A stretch of DNA of 64,000 nt from Haematobia irritans (taxonomy: Eukaryota > Arthropoda > Insecta > Diptera > Muscidae): NCBI RefSeq assembly GCF_050003625.1, contig NC_134400.1, positions 64,232,241 to 64,296,240 on the forward strand. The letters are read 5' to 3'. Below are positions 54,906 through 64,000 of the stretch, one piece after another. Under the pieces are notes generated by a model that had not been told where the DNA came from, ran no database searches, and saw only the letters and a list, made by a program, of their open reading frames with translations. The stretch's first letter is position 1. Every line of letters starts with the position of its first letter. The position numbers and the translations under genes were made by a program.

Positions 54906-55525
54906 CATGATCTGTCAAATCACATGATCTTGGCGGCCAATTGACATCGCCATTACGTGAGATAACACGGCCATTGAATTTGTTGCGCAAAAGAGCCATT
55001 GTTTCGTTAGCTGTGTGGCAAGTGGCACCGTCCTGCTGAAACCACATATCGTCCACATCCATATCTTCCAATTCGGGCCATAAAAAGTTCGTTATCATCT
55101 CACGATAGCGAACACCATTCACAGTAACTGCATGACCGGCCTCATTTTGGAAAAAATACGGCCCGATGATGCCGCCAGCCCATAAACCGCACCAAACAGT
55201 CACTCTTTGTGGGTGCATTGGTTTTTCGACACTCACTCTTTGATTCTCATTCCTCAAATGCGGCAATTCTGTTTATTGACGAATCCTCTGAGGTGAAAAT
55301 GTGCCCCATCACTGAAGATGAAGGTGCACGATATGCATTTTGATTTGAACGCCCATTTTCATAATAAGTCTGGACAACTTTAACACGTTGTTGGATTGTG
55401 TATCTCTGCATGGTTCAAATTGAGTAAGTCTGAAATAGAGAAATGTTAAATAAAATTCGGAAAAAAACTTGGCGTTTAGGTGTGGTTCACATTCAACAAC
55501 GGCCCTTACAATTTAACCATCCTTT
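54906..55525 (-). mobile_element. IS630/Tc1-type transposon relic (DD41D-like)
   Basis: The minus-strand transposase begins MQRYTIQQRVKVVQTYYENG (55411), the helix-turn-helix start of DUF4817-type proteins. It then has an internal deletion. It continues KPMHPQRVTVWCGLWAGGII, MWFQQDGATCHTANETMALL with the second Asp, and NGDVNWPPRSCDLT, where it is cut. A 14-bp direct duplication (AATCACATGATCTG) marks the cut at 54897-54926. Counting from the second Asp to the expected final Asp position suggests spacing near 41, but the final residue is missing. Confidence 0.75.
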
Positions 55526-55605
55526 TATGTTATTTACATGTGGCTTCATTAAAAATGCCCACAATATTTTCAATGTAGGATATTAAAGCACTTTAGTAGC
55601 AGAAT
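55524..55605. repeat. Partial segment A of the 320-bp repeat
   Basis: A third occurrence of ATGTGGCTTCATTAAAAATG followed by CCCACAATATTTTC. It breaks off after ATTAAAGCAC. Confidence 0.7.
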
Positions 55606-55849
55606 TAATTGATGAAACACGAATATTTATAAAAAACCAATTGATGTTTATTCAAAATAAGTTACAAATAAACTAAGCAATGAAATCCAAATTATGAAAG
55701 AAGCAAAATTCAAATATTGCCATTTAAAATCTCAGTAAGCTATGACATACAATAATACAACAACTGTATATATTTGTGAGCAATAACAAATATTCAAATA
55801 AACATTTCTCAATACAATCACGCAGTTGTCATTGTCTCCTTTCCCTTAG

Positions 55850-56298
55850 TGAAAACTCCTTAATTCCAAGTTTTACAATTAGATAACTATGAGCTGATGG
55901 CTTAAGATTCTTGGTCGATATAACTGCAGTATTTTCTGTTGACGGTACATACGTCAAATTAATATAACCTCTTTGGTAAACTTCTCTTACATGATGGACT
56001 CGAGTATCTATATGCTTACTTCGTGCATGATATACTGGGTTACGTACAAGTTGCTGAGAGCTAAGATTGTCTCCATATATGTATATTCGTAGCTGTATGT
56101 AATATGTTTAGAAATTCTAGTTCCTTAAACAAATTTCTCAAATAGATTACTTCCTTTGTAGCAGCAGATATTTCCATGTACTTAGCTTCTGTACTGCTTA
56201 ATGCGACTGTCTGTTGTTTTTTACATTCATACGAAATTGCCGCACCTGCTAGAATAAATGTATATCCAGTATATGATTTTCTATCATCGGCACACACA
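55850..56298 (-). pseudogene. Copia RNase H, C-terminal part
   Basis: Motifs: DDRKSYTGYTFILAGAAISY, KKQQTVALSSTEAKYMEISA, TKEVIYLRNLFKEL, then in another frame GDNLSSQQLVRNPVYHARSK, HIDTRVHHVREVY and YVPSTENTAVISTKNL. This is the standard copia RNase H tail. Frame changes occur near 56090. Confidence 0.85.
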
Positions 56299-56299
56299 G

Positions 56300-56423
56300 C
56301 CATCTTGCAGTCTATAGGGCTTTGCCCAAATAAATTTGCCAAGCATACTTTTTATCTGTTGGTTAAGCTACACTTGAAGTTTAGTCAATGCATGGTTTTA
56401 AGCTGAGATCAAAAACAACAATA
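56300..56423 (+). mobile_element. Hammerhead-bearing element, partial second copy
   Basis: It matches 4919-5035 of the hammerhead-bearing element at about 90 percent (CATCTTGCAGTCTATAGGGC, GTTTAGTCAATG, GGTTTTAAGCTGA) and ends in the A-rich run. Its left border lies 7-8 bases downstream of the predicted ribozyme cleavage site. It sits exactly at the junction where copia gag and RNase H have been brought together. Confidence 0.8.
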
Positions 56424-56429
56424 ATGATT

Positions 56430-56969
56430 GAAGAGAAACCAACAATAACAAACAAAACGGATTCTTATATTTATTTTCACCTGTGCACTTCTTGCATTGT
56501 TCTTGTTTGCTTTTTGACATAAATACATTCTCTTCAACACCAATTGTAGAATTTTCCTTTCAAATACTTCTAAAAGTTTGTTGTCTAGAATGTCCAGCGA
56601 CGGTAAAATATCTCTCGATTCCATTGCAACTACGAAATTTTCGTAGCCCTCCGGTAAGCTGCTGAGCATTATAATTACCAATAATTCATCAGGAACGAAA
56701 ATATCGACTTCTTGAAGTTTTCCATCGATATCATTAAATTGCATTTGATGATCATTCATTGGCTGCCCTTTTCTCATCTTTGTTGGTAGCAACTTTCGAA
56801 ATAGCAAAACCTTCCTTGATGGTCCTCTAGATTGAAATTTTTGTTCAAGTTTCATCCATGCTTCTCGGGAGTTTAGCAATTTTTAGCTACAACCAATTGG
56901 TCGCTTTTGATACACAAATATATCGATGGCAACCGGCTTTTGGTCTTGTTTGACATACTATGACATACA
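56430..56969 (-). pseudogene. Copia gag (UBN2-type), N-terminal part
   Basis: It starts MSNKTKSRLPSIYL at about 56969. After a frame change near 56880 it gives SREAWMKLEQKFQSRGPSRK, LPTKMRKGQPMNDHQMQFND, ELLVIIMLSSLPEGYENFVV and ILDNKLLEVFERK, the typical copia gag helices. The zinc knuckle is not reached. Confidence 0.85.
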
Positions 56970-57125
56970 ATAATACAACAACTATATATATTTGTGAGCA
57001 ATAACAAATATTCAAATAAACATTTCTCATTTTCTATTCTATTTCTCGTTAAATAAAAATATTTATTTGTATAGAATAACTTAGGTATTAACAAATTTCT
57101 ACTAGTCACAACACAGAAATCTATT

Positions 57126-57929
57126 ATACACTGCTTTCGTCCACACTTTTCGTTTTTATACCCTAAACCACATAGTGGTCAGGGTATACTAACTTTGAGC
57201 CGCCAAAAAATGTGCCTACCTAAAATAGTTTTGACCCTATAAAATATATACCGATCGACTCAGAATCGGCTACTGAGTCGATCTAGCGCTTGGTGTCCGT
57301 CCGTCGCAATTGTTAACAGATTTTGATGAAATTTGGTGTATGGTAGTTTTTTGGTACAAGGACGAACGATATTTAAAAAATCGGATCAAATTTAGATGTA
57401 GCTCCCATATATATGTATCGCCCGATTTCGATAAATAGAGACATACTGCTTTCATTTACTAACCGATTGGCGTCAAATTTGCCACAAAGTAATCTAATTG
57501 ACCACCCTTTAAGTGTGCAAAATTTCATCGAAATCAGTTTTGATTTGGATATAGCTCCCATATATAAATATCGCCCGTTTTTGCCAAATTTTTCCATAAC
57601 TCTCTTATTTATCAACTGATCATACTCAAAGGTGTCCAAATATAATTTTCTATAGTACTTACTATATGTGCAAAAAATCATCGAAATCGGTTCAGCTTTA
57701 GATATAGCTCCCATATATATGTATCGGCCGATTTTCCAAAATTTGGTCATAAAAGCTTTACTTATTAAACGATCTTACTCAAATTTAGCACAAAATAACC
57801 ATCTGTGGTATCAACCAAACCTGCAAAATATGATCCAAAACGATTCAGATTTAGATATAGCTTCCATATACAGTGCTGTTCAAACATTTGCAACTAGCCT
57901 TGCCATGAACTTAATCTAGATATATATAA
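57126..57929. repeat. Dispersed repeat with tandem monomers (TATAGCTCCCATATATA type)
   Basis: The left end has a hairpin ATACCCTAAACCACATAGTG...CAGGGTAT. The body repeats AAATTTGATCCGA-like and TTTAGATATAGCTCCCATAT phrases about four times (57380-57870). Same architecture as the repeat at 44885-45672, inverted. Confidence 0.8.
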
Positions 57930-58299
57930 TAATAATTTTATTAATAATTTTATTGTTTAGCTTCCACTTAAAAAATAATCTTTATGGATGAATGAACTGT
58001 TATAAAATATACATATTTACCGGAAGGTAAAGAATAGTATGATTCGACCTGTTCAAAACATTTGTAGCTACCTATCACCCTGTAACATTTTCTTCTTTAA
58101 GGGCATTATAAGAGTATAGGTTAAACGTGCAAAAAGGGCAATGCAGGAATATCGTTAAGTTCGTTGCCTAATTTGGTCATAAACTGATCGCCATATGCCT
58201 TTATGCTCTAATTTTAGATAGAAGAAAACTTAAGGCTACGCCCAAAGAAGGTCATAAATCAAATGAACTATGCAACAATTCACTCAAATGTCATCTAAA
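57930..58299. other. Unassigned AT-rich segment
   Basis: No coding sequence is recognised. The start contains the phrase ACTGTTCAAACATTTGCAAC and a related one near 58050 (CTGTTCAAAACATTTGTAGC), so it may be the end of another short element. Confidence 0.4.
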
Positions 58300-58672
58300 G
58301 TTGTCATACTCGAAGGGCAGGTCTACTGAGACCGCATTGCATGAACTAGTCAGCTTTATTGAAAGTTCACTATCTGTCAACGAATACAGAATTGCGGCAT
58401 TTCTAGACATCGAAGGGGCATTCAATACCGTCTATCCGAGCTCGATATTAAATGGACTGATCCAGGTATACTTAGGCTGTTAGACAAACTTCTAATGAGG
58501 AGACGTATTTCAGCCACACTAGGACAAGCAAACATACAAAGGTATGTGAACAGAGGCACTCCCCAAGGAGGAGTTCTATCACCTCTTCTTTGGAATGTTG
58601 TTATAAACAACCTTCTGGTTTCCCTAGAAAAAGAAAGGATAAAAGTGGTGGCATACGTAGATGATGTTGGGT
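58300..58672 (+). pseudogene. LOA LINE reverse transcriptase fragment
   Basis: Almost identical to 38503-38880 of the LOA element: YSKGRSTETALHELVSFIES, AFLDIEGAFNTVYPSSILNG, RRISATLGQANIQRYVNRGT, PQGGVLSPLLWNVVINNLLV and VVAYVDDVG, where YVDD replaces YADD. A 24-bp deletion and frameshift lies near 58460. Both ends are cut, so it was probably moved by recombination or repair rather than normal LINE insertion. Confidence 0.9.
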
Positions 58673-59600
58673 GTTAGTTTCAAACCTGTAGAAGAACTAA
58701 ATCTCAAGTAAGCAGAGCTGGTTCCACATTTGACTACTTTCCATTTAAAAAACTGGTGAATTTAACATGGGCTTGTCATTGGAGGGAGTCAGTCGCCTCC
58801 AATTAGCATTACGTGTAACTATCTCCCCAACTAGTTATAAAGAACTCGCTACTGATAAGTGAAGGACGGCTAGATACAGTGTTACTTCCTAAGTGATGTG
58901 GTGAAACCAGTTATAGTACCAGTTTTTTCCAAATACGTATTTATTCTGAAGAAAAAATTTAATTGTCAATAGAATGGTTTTTATTTAACAAAATATAAAA
59001 TTCTTAAAACATTTTCCAATCTATGTTTCAAAATATGTTATTCCACCAACAATTCCAGCTCTCCTAAAAATGCAAACGGTGTTTAAAACGTTAGCTTAAA
59101 ATATATTTTTACAAAAATGTCAATTTAATCTACGTCAAAATATTTTGACTGTTTTGAAGAAACTTTTTCTTACTTTAATATTTTAATATTTCTTTACTAC
59201 CTGTACACAGATTTTAGATATTTTCACCTTTTATTACTCACCCTTATTTGGTGCGAATGAACTGACCAATAGAACTCGACTGACTTTGAAAACAGTCATC
59301 CCTTCGACGCAAGAATAGCTGTACTTTGATTTATTTAGTTTCTCTATTTGTAAATTGTGAAAATTGTGCATGGATTTCTTGTTTTCGTCATTAAAGCATT
59401 CCCTATAGCATTACTTGAGCCCAGTTCTGTAGCTAGTAGTAGTACGCCACAAAAACATATTTTGTGAACTAGATGCCTTTTTTGGATTCTACATTACTTC
59501 TAGTATAAAACGGAGCCAGCTCAATAAGTCATTTCCAAAAGCTAATTTTGGAACTAGATGTTGGTGGCATTTGGTTACTCTCGTGACTAGAGGATGAGTG
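58673..59600. other. Unassigned stretch
   Basis: No recognisable domain in any frame. It may include the degraded upstream half of the gypsy element that follows. Confidence 0.4.
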
Positions 59601-59739
59601 TTTGAAACCAGCTCTCTTGGACTCTGCACCAAGATAAAAGTCCATATAGAACTGCTACCAGGCGTTAAGGAAACATATGTGGCTAAGCGTCCAGTTCCTT
59701 ACGCTGTGAGAACTGAAATTGAAACGCGGGTATAATCAC

Positions 59740-60545
59740 ACCAGTAAATTCTCCAAAATTTGTCGCGCCGATAGTGATCAGTAAGAGGAATGGTAAGATT
59801 CTTATATGTACGATCTAAACAATTCAATTGAGCCAAATCAATACCACTGCCTACACCTGAAGAAATTCTCGCTGACTGTTACGGCTGCATCATATTTAGC
59901 CAATTGGATCTTTCAGATGCCTATCTACAAGTAGAAGTGGATGATGAGAGCAAAGACTTATTGACGATAAATACTCACAAAGGCTTGTACAGATTCAATC
60001 GCCTTACACCGGGAATAAAATCCGCCCCTGGAGCTTTCCAGCGTATTATGGAGCAGCAGTGCACAGGTATTGAAGGAGCTAAGGCTTATATATATTATAT
60101 ATATATAGATTGTTGACAAAGAAGTCATTCGCCCAGATCCAGAGAAAATCCGAGCAATTCAAGATCTCATTCCACAAAACGTTTCCGAAGCCAGGTCACT
60201 ATTAGGTTCTATTAACCACTACGGCAAATACGTGGCCAACATGAGAAAACTTCGGAAGCCAATCTTTTGAAAAAGGATAGCAAATTCTCATGGACGACGG
60301 AGTATCAGAGGTCTCTCGACGAATTTAAACGAATGTTAACATCCGATCTACTTTTGACGCCTTACGATCCGAACCTGCCGATACACATCGCTGCAGACGC
60401 ATCATCGCATGGTATTGAATTCGGTCATTCCGACGTTTTGTCATGATTGATTAGTGCACACGATAAACCTTCGGATGAATAAATTATAGCATACATCACT
60501 CAAGAAAGCGACATTCGCTACGACATAAACGAAGCTGTTTGTACA
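59740..60545 (+). pseudogene. Gypsy reverse transcriptase and RNase H, broken
   Basis: RT blocks: TPVNSPKFVAPIVISKRNGK, IFSQLDLSDAYLQVEVDDES with the first Asp, and GLYRFNRLTPGIKSAPGAFQ. After a small AT-repeat where the YxDD block should be come PDPEKIRAIQDLIPQNVSEA, LLGSINHYGKYVANMRKL and LTPYDPNLPIHIAADASSHG (RNase H). The YxDD box is lost; stops are at 60115, 60446 and 60481. Confidence 0.8.
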
Positions 60546-60551
60546 CTTCCC

Positions 60552-61425
60552 GTGAATTTCAATATGATAGTTGAAGCTACTAAAAAGGACTCAATTCTAA
60601 GAATCGTTGCAGGCTACGTGGAAGACGGATGGCCACATAACAAAGAGGACATTGATTCTTCTATAATTCCGTATTTTAACCGCATGGAATCAATTTCTAA
60701 CGTCGATGGCTGCCTACTGCTGAATTCCCAAGTAATCATACCTGAAATATATAGAAAACGAGTTATTAAACAATTTCACCGTGGACACATTGCAGCTGAA
60801 CGGAGTAAATCCATCGCTCGCAGTTACGTTTATTGGCCAAACGTCGATAAGGACATTGAGGAAAACAGTAGAAAATGTGGCAACTGTCAACTCGCGGCCA
60901 AAACCCCAATAAAGACAAATCTCTGTCCTTGGCCTACCACAACCAGAGTTCTTGAACGCGTCCATATTGGCTATGCTGGATCAGTAAATGGTGTATACTA
61001 CCTCATCATAATAGACGCACACTCTAAATACCCAGCTATTATAGAGACTTCTTCAATATCAACAACAGCAACAATGAAATTGTTAACGAACTTTTGCGCA
61101 CTATTTGGAAATCCATCGCAAATAGTATCAGACAATGGGACGCAATTTTGAGGATTGGTGCAACCACAGGGGTATTGAACATACCAGAACTGTCACCCCA
61201 GATCCAAAGGTCAAGCGGAGAAGTTTGTAGATACACTCAAACGTGCATTGAAAAAGGCAGAAGGGGAAGAGAAGGCACCAGAGGCTCTTCAAAACTTTCT
61301 GGAAGTTTATCGCTCCACCCCCAATCCAAATGCACCCAACGGACTATCACCGGCTGAAGCATTCTTAGGAAGAAAAATCAGAACAGTGTTCGATCTCATT
61401 TCGAAGCCTCAAGTCACCAGCCAAG
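60552..61425 (+). pseudogene. Gypsy integrase
   Basis: An HHCC zinc-binding start: RKRVIKQFHRGHIAAERSKS...CGNCQLAAKT. In the core, RVLERVHIGYAGSVNGVYYL has Gly at the first catalytic Asp position, and QIVSDNGTQF has the second Asp. The frame closes with TGA at 61149. In other frames the end continues KAPEALQNFLEVYRSTPNPN and GLSPAEAFLGRKIRTVFDLI, the usual integrase tail. Confidence 0.85.
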
Positions 61426-61595
61426 AGAGGGATGTACGAATGGAGGCAATCCCACGGCGGCGGGTTCTGTGTACCGGATTGACGCGATGGACCCCATCCA
61501 TTGGCCAGCGGCTGCCACACGTTGTTTCGTCCGTCTTTTTGTGTTGGAGAAGGTGCATCCCGGGGAGCCTTCTCCGTTTGCTGTTGGTCCGAGCC

Positions 61596-61619
61596 GGGAT
61601 AGAGGAGAACCCCGGACCA
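61596..61619 (+). other. 2A-like ribosome-skipping motif
   Basis: The codons read GIEENPGP, following LLRLLLVRA. The 2A consensus is D-x-E-x-N-P-G-P; here the leading Asp is Gly. 2A-like sequences occur near the N-terminus of several LINE groups. It lies in a different frame from the long EN-RT frame, so at least one indel separates them. Confidence 0.6.
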
Positions 61620-64000
61620 TGGTATTGTTCAGTCTGCCGAAACCTGATCCACCACCGTTCGGTTTCCGGAACTGTTCCGGCTTAACATCGCTGCGGGATT
61701 ATAGTCACACTGACTACGTGGCAGGATGCTGTGCCAGCGATAGCAGCAGTGGGTCGTCTGACTATGCGACCCCCCCGACATCTCCCGTTCAACAATATTC
61801 TCCGCCGCAGCATCTTACACCCAATATTGTTGTTCCAGTTCCGGATAGTGCATCGTTTTTGCAATTTCATTGCAACGGGCTCCGAGGTAAGATTAGCGAA
61901 ATCGTGGACTTTATGAATCGGAAAAGGATAAGGGTCGCAGCGATCCAGGAGACCAAGCTGAATTCCACCTGCAGCCTACGCCATTGTGATGGATACAATG
62001 TGCCTCGAAAGGATCGCACAAGAAGTGGAGGTGGTGGCCTGGCTTTCATAATACACCGTTCCGTGCAGTATAGACCTATCCCGCTTGTGCCAGACACTAG
62101 TGACCCGTATATGGAATGTATTGGGGTAGCAGTCAAGTCTGGGGCTGCCGAGATAGAGCTGTACAATGTGTATATACCGCCGGTTGGTAGCTGTGCTCCA
62201 GGTTATTGCCCAAACATTGAGTGGCTACTGTGCGGGCATAACCGATTGGTTCTAGGAGACTTTAATGCCCACCATGAACTTTGGCATTCACTCCTAGGTA
62301 ATGACCAGAGAGGCATGGCTTTGGCAGAGCAGATAGATGACTCCACATTTTGCACGGTGAACGAAGAGGCCCCCACGAGAAATATGGGTGACTGCAGCAG
62401 TTCGCCAGATTTATCTTTAGCGTCGCCTGGTCTGATAAATGACGTTTCCTGGCAACCCGTCATTTCATTGGGATCGGACCACCTCCCCATAATTCTCACC
62501 ATTAACCGACCCTCCGGTTTCATAACCTCTGAACGCCGGACGTTTATCAATCACAAGAAAGCCAACTGGGAAGGCTTCAGAGAATACACCGATCGCCGCT
62601 TCAGTGAGCTCCCGTCCCCCTCTCATGTTCATGTTGCCCAGAGGGCGTTCCGGGACATCATCAACGCAGCAGCCGCTCGCTTCATACTCGCTGGTCGAAT
62701 TGCCCAAGTGAGGCCCAACTTCCCAGCCGAAGCGGCGAGACTCGCAGACGAGCGTGATGAACGTCGTCGTGTTAACCCTGTTGATCCTAGAATCAGAGAA
62801 CTAAATCTAGAGATTAGTAAGACAGTCGACGAGCACAAGAGGAACACTTGGTTAGAGCACCTGAAGCAATGTAACTTAGGCACAGGGACTGGTAAATTGT
62901 GGTCAACAGTGAGAGCCCTCTCGAACCCCGCTACAAGGGATGATGGGATTTCAGTCACCTTTGGCGACGTGACTGTGACTGATCCGAAGAGATGCGCCAA
63001 ATACTTCAACCGACTGTTTGTCGAGCATCCCGAGAGTGATAGAGCGAAAAGGAGAGCCACTCGTCGCATACGTGGTCTCCGAGCCGACGACACGCCCCAA
63101 TTTACCGCAGCCGAAGTTACCAATGTCATCAACAGCGCGAAACCATCTAAGGCGCTGGGCCCCGACGGAATTTCAATGCTAATGCTGAAGCATCTGGGAA
63201 TACTGGGAGTTGAGTACCTGACCAGACTCCTCAATTTGTCCTTGGAATCACTCAATATACCATATATACTCATTATACCCGATGTCTGGAAGATGGGAAG
63301 AGTGATTCCACTACTGAAGCCAGGCAAAGATTCGAGTAAAGGTGAATCGTACAGACTGATATCCCTTCTCTCGCCAGTAGCCAAGACACTTGAGGCACTA
63401 CTCCTCCCCAGCCTTGTGGAGAATTTTCCAGCTGCCCACCATCAACATGGATTCCGTAAGGTACACAGTACGACGACGGCCTTACATGCCATTTCGACAC
63501 ATATCAATAGGGGACTTAACCAGCCCAAGCCGTGTCATAGGACGGTCCTCGTGGCGCTTGACCTATCGAAAGCGTTCGATACGGTCAACCATGCCGCAGG
63601 GGCGAAGCGTTGGGTTCTGAATTATATGTGTGGACGCCAGTCGTACATGGAATTCAGGGACAAGAAGTCAAAACCCCGTAAAGTTAAACAGGGAGTTCCC
63701 CAGGGCGGGGTGATATCTCCGGCACTGTTTAACCTCTACCTGTCCTCGATTCCACCCCCTCCTGACGGCGTCGAGATTGTGTCTTATGCGGACGATTGCA
63801 CAATCATGGCATCCGGACCCATTGTTGATGACATTTGCGATCGATTAAATGTCTACCTCGCTGATCTTACCAGTTATTTCACTGCAAGAAATTTGAGGAT
63901 ATCTCCCACCAAATCCTCAGCCACACTTTTCACTACATGGACGGCGGGAGTACGCAGACAGTTGAATGTTAGAGTCGATGGCGAAACAATTCCGACAACA
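61619..64000 (+). CDS. LINE endonuclease and reverse transcriptase, open to window edge
   Basis: At least 794 codons without a stop; a later ATG is at 61913. Endonuclease: SASFLQFHCNGLRGKI, RVAAIQETKLNS, YNVPRKDRTRSGGGGLAFII, LVLGDFNAHHELWHS and LGSDHLPIIL. RT: KPSKALGPDGISMLMLKHLG, PDVWKMGRVIPLLKPGKDSS, QHGFRKVHSTTTALHA, VLVALDLSKAFDTVNH, KQGVPQGGVISPALFNLYLS and VSYADDCTIM. Compared with relatives, a short segment after TVNHA appears missing in frame, and a small insertion precedes PDVWK. The RT thumb and end lie outside the window. Confidence 0.85.
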   Translation, partial: MVLFSLPKPDPPPFGFRNCSGLTSLRDYSHTDYVAGCCASDSSSGSSDYATPPTSPVQQYSPPQHLTPNIVVPVPDSASFLQFHCNGLRGKISEIVDFMNRKRIRVAAIQETKLNSTCSLRHCDGYNVPRKDRTRSGGGGLAFIIHRSVQYRPIPLVPDTSDPYMECIGVAVKSGAAEIELYNVYIPPVGSCAPGYCPNIEWLLCGHNRLVLGDFNAHHELWHSLLGNDQRGMALAEQIDDSTFCTVNEEAPTRNMGDCSSSPDLSLASPGLINDVSWQPVISLGSDHLPIILTINRPSGFITSERRTFINHKKANWEGFREYTDRRFSELPSPSHVHVAQRAFRDIINAAAARFILAGRIAQVRPNFPAEAARLADERDERRRVNPVDPRIRELNLEISKTVDEHKRNTWLEHLKQCNLGTGTGKLWSTVRALSNPATRDDGISVTFGDVTVTDPKRCAKYFNRLFVEHPESDRAKRRATRRIRGLRADDTPQFTAAEVTNVINSAKPSKALGPDGISMLMLKHLGILGVEYLTRLLNLSLESLNIPYILIIPDVWKMGRVIPLLKPGKDSSKGESYRLISLLSPVAKTLEALLLPSLVENFPAAHHQHGFRKVHSTTTALHAISTHINRGLNQPKPCHRTVLVALDLSKAFDTVNHAAGAKRWVLNYMCGRQSYMEFRDKKSKPRKVKQGVPQGGVISPALFNLYLSSIPPPPDGVEIVSYADDCTIMASGPIVDDICDRLNVYLADLTSYFTARNLRISPTKSSATLFTTWTAGVRRQLNVRVDGETIPTT

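Larger units (their letters stand above)
55606..57125 (-). mobile_element. Ty1/copia-type retrotransposon relic with most of pol deleted
   Basis: Minus strand: gag at 56430-56969 and the RNase H end of pol at 55850-56298. Only 125 bp lie between them, so some 3 kb of pol is missing. A nearly identical 75-bp phrase (ACATACAATAATACAACAAC...AAACATTTCTCA) occurs at 55743-55815 and 56949-57027, outside the two coding parts. This fits remnants of the two LTRs. A piece of the hammerhead-bearing retroelement fills the gap between the coding parts. Confidence 0.8.
59601..61425 (+). mobile_element. Ty3/gypsy pol relic: RT, RNase H, integrase
   Basis: Plus strand, in order: linker ELLPGVKETYVAKRPVPYAV, RT (59740-60110), RNase H (60120-60550), integrase (60552-61425). 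It is different from the gypsy fragment at 42.4-44.5 kb, whose integrase is not present for comparison. Many stops and frameshifts. No LTR is recognised. Confidence 0.85.
61426..64000 (+). mobile_element. EN-RT LINE with a 2A-like motif, continuing beyond the window
   Basis: It begins in the tail of the gypsy relic. An upstream frame (to 61674) carries the 2A-like motif and the first half of a Cys-rich finger (WYCSVCRNLIHH). The main frame (61619 to the window edge) encodes endonuclease and RT. The GC content is markedly higher than in the surrounding DNA, which suggests a recent arrival. Confidence 0.85.

Noticed and set aside
61682..63500. Several long minus-strand open frames, up to 251 codons
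   Set aside because: They are antisense shadows of the GC-rich LINE frame on the plus strand, which carries all recognisable endonuclease and RT motifs.

Overview
The window is about 64 kb of AT-rich insect nuclear DNA. It most likely comes from a muscid or other calyptrate fly. The reasons are two mariner copies with an irritans-subfamily (Himar1-like) terminus and transposase, LOA, I and Jockey-type LINEs, and short muscid-type interspersed repeats. There is no operon structure, no rRNA and no tRNA that I could see. Nearly everything is transposon sequence or degraded host-gene sequence. The one plausible intact host coding exon is the first coding exon of an SH3PX1/sorting-nexin-9-like gene at about 24.9 kb.

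Region by region. 0-3.3 kb: a terminal-inverted-repeat (TIR) element holding broken XRN1-like and RTEL1-like fragments. 3.3-8.4 kb: a hAT-like element inserted in the end of an unidentified reading frame; inside it lies a short retrotransposed unit with a complete hammerhead-ribozyme motif. 8.5-15.4 kb: families of long inverted repeats around two host-gene relics, an SLC17-like MFS transporter and a trihelix plus ESCO cohesin-acetyltransferase chimera. 15.4-19 kb: a second copy of the first TIR element, a PIF/Harbinger-type MITE and a mariner. 19.1-24.7 kb: a large nested palindrome made of inverted MITE modules and bounded by two inverted copies of a 789-bp element. 24.9-26.8 kb: the SH3PX1-like exon and its following intron or flank. 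26.8-41.9 kb: a nest of LINEs in which one I-type element is split by about 11 kb containing three further LINEs. 42-44.5 kb: a Ty3/gypsy gag-protease-RT fragment cut off at a 320-bp AT microsatellite. 44.9-50 kb: a tandem-monomer repeat, a DD37E Tc1-like element and a LOA LINE interrupted by a second mariner. 51-57.9 kb: an interrupted 320-bp tandem repeat, a Jockey-type LINE, a DD41D-type transposase relic and a copia relic. 58.3-64 kb: a LOA fragment, a second gypsy pol relic and an EN-RT LINE open to the window edge.

The recurring theme is gene fragments sitting between transposon termini and transposons nested in one another. The strongest candidate for something undescribed is the hammerhead-bearing 312-bp element with its 13-bp target-site duplication, together with a second, partial copy that starts close to the predicted self-cleavage site. 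The 4.9-kb hierarchical inverted repeat and the 789-bp TIR element with two-base duplications come next. All family names come from reading motifs by eye; no database search was run.
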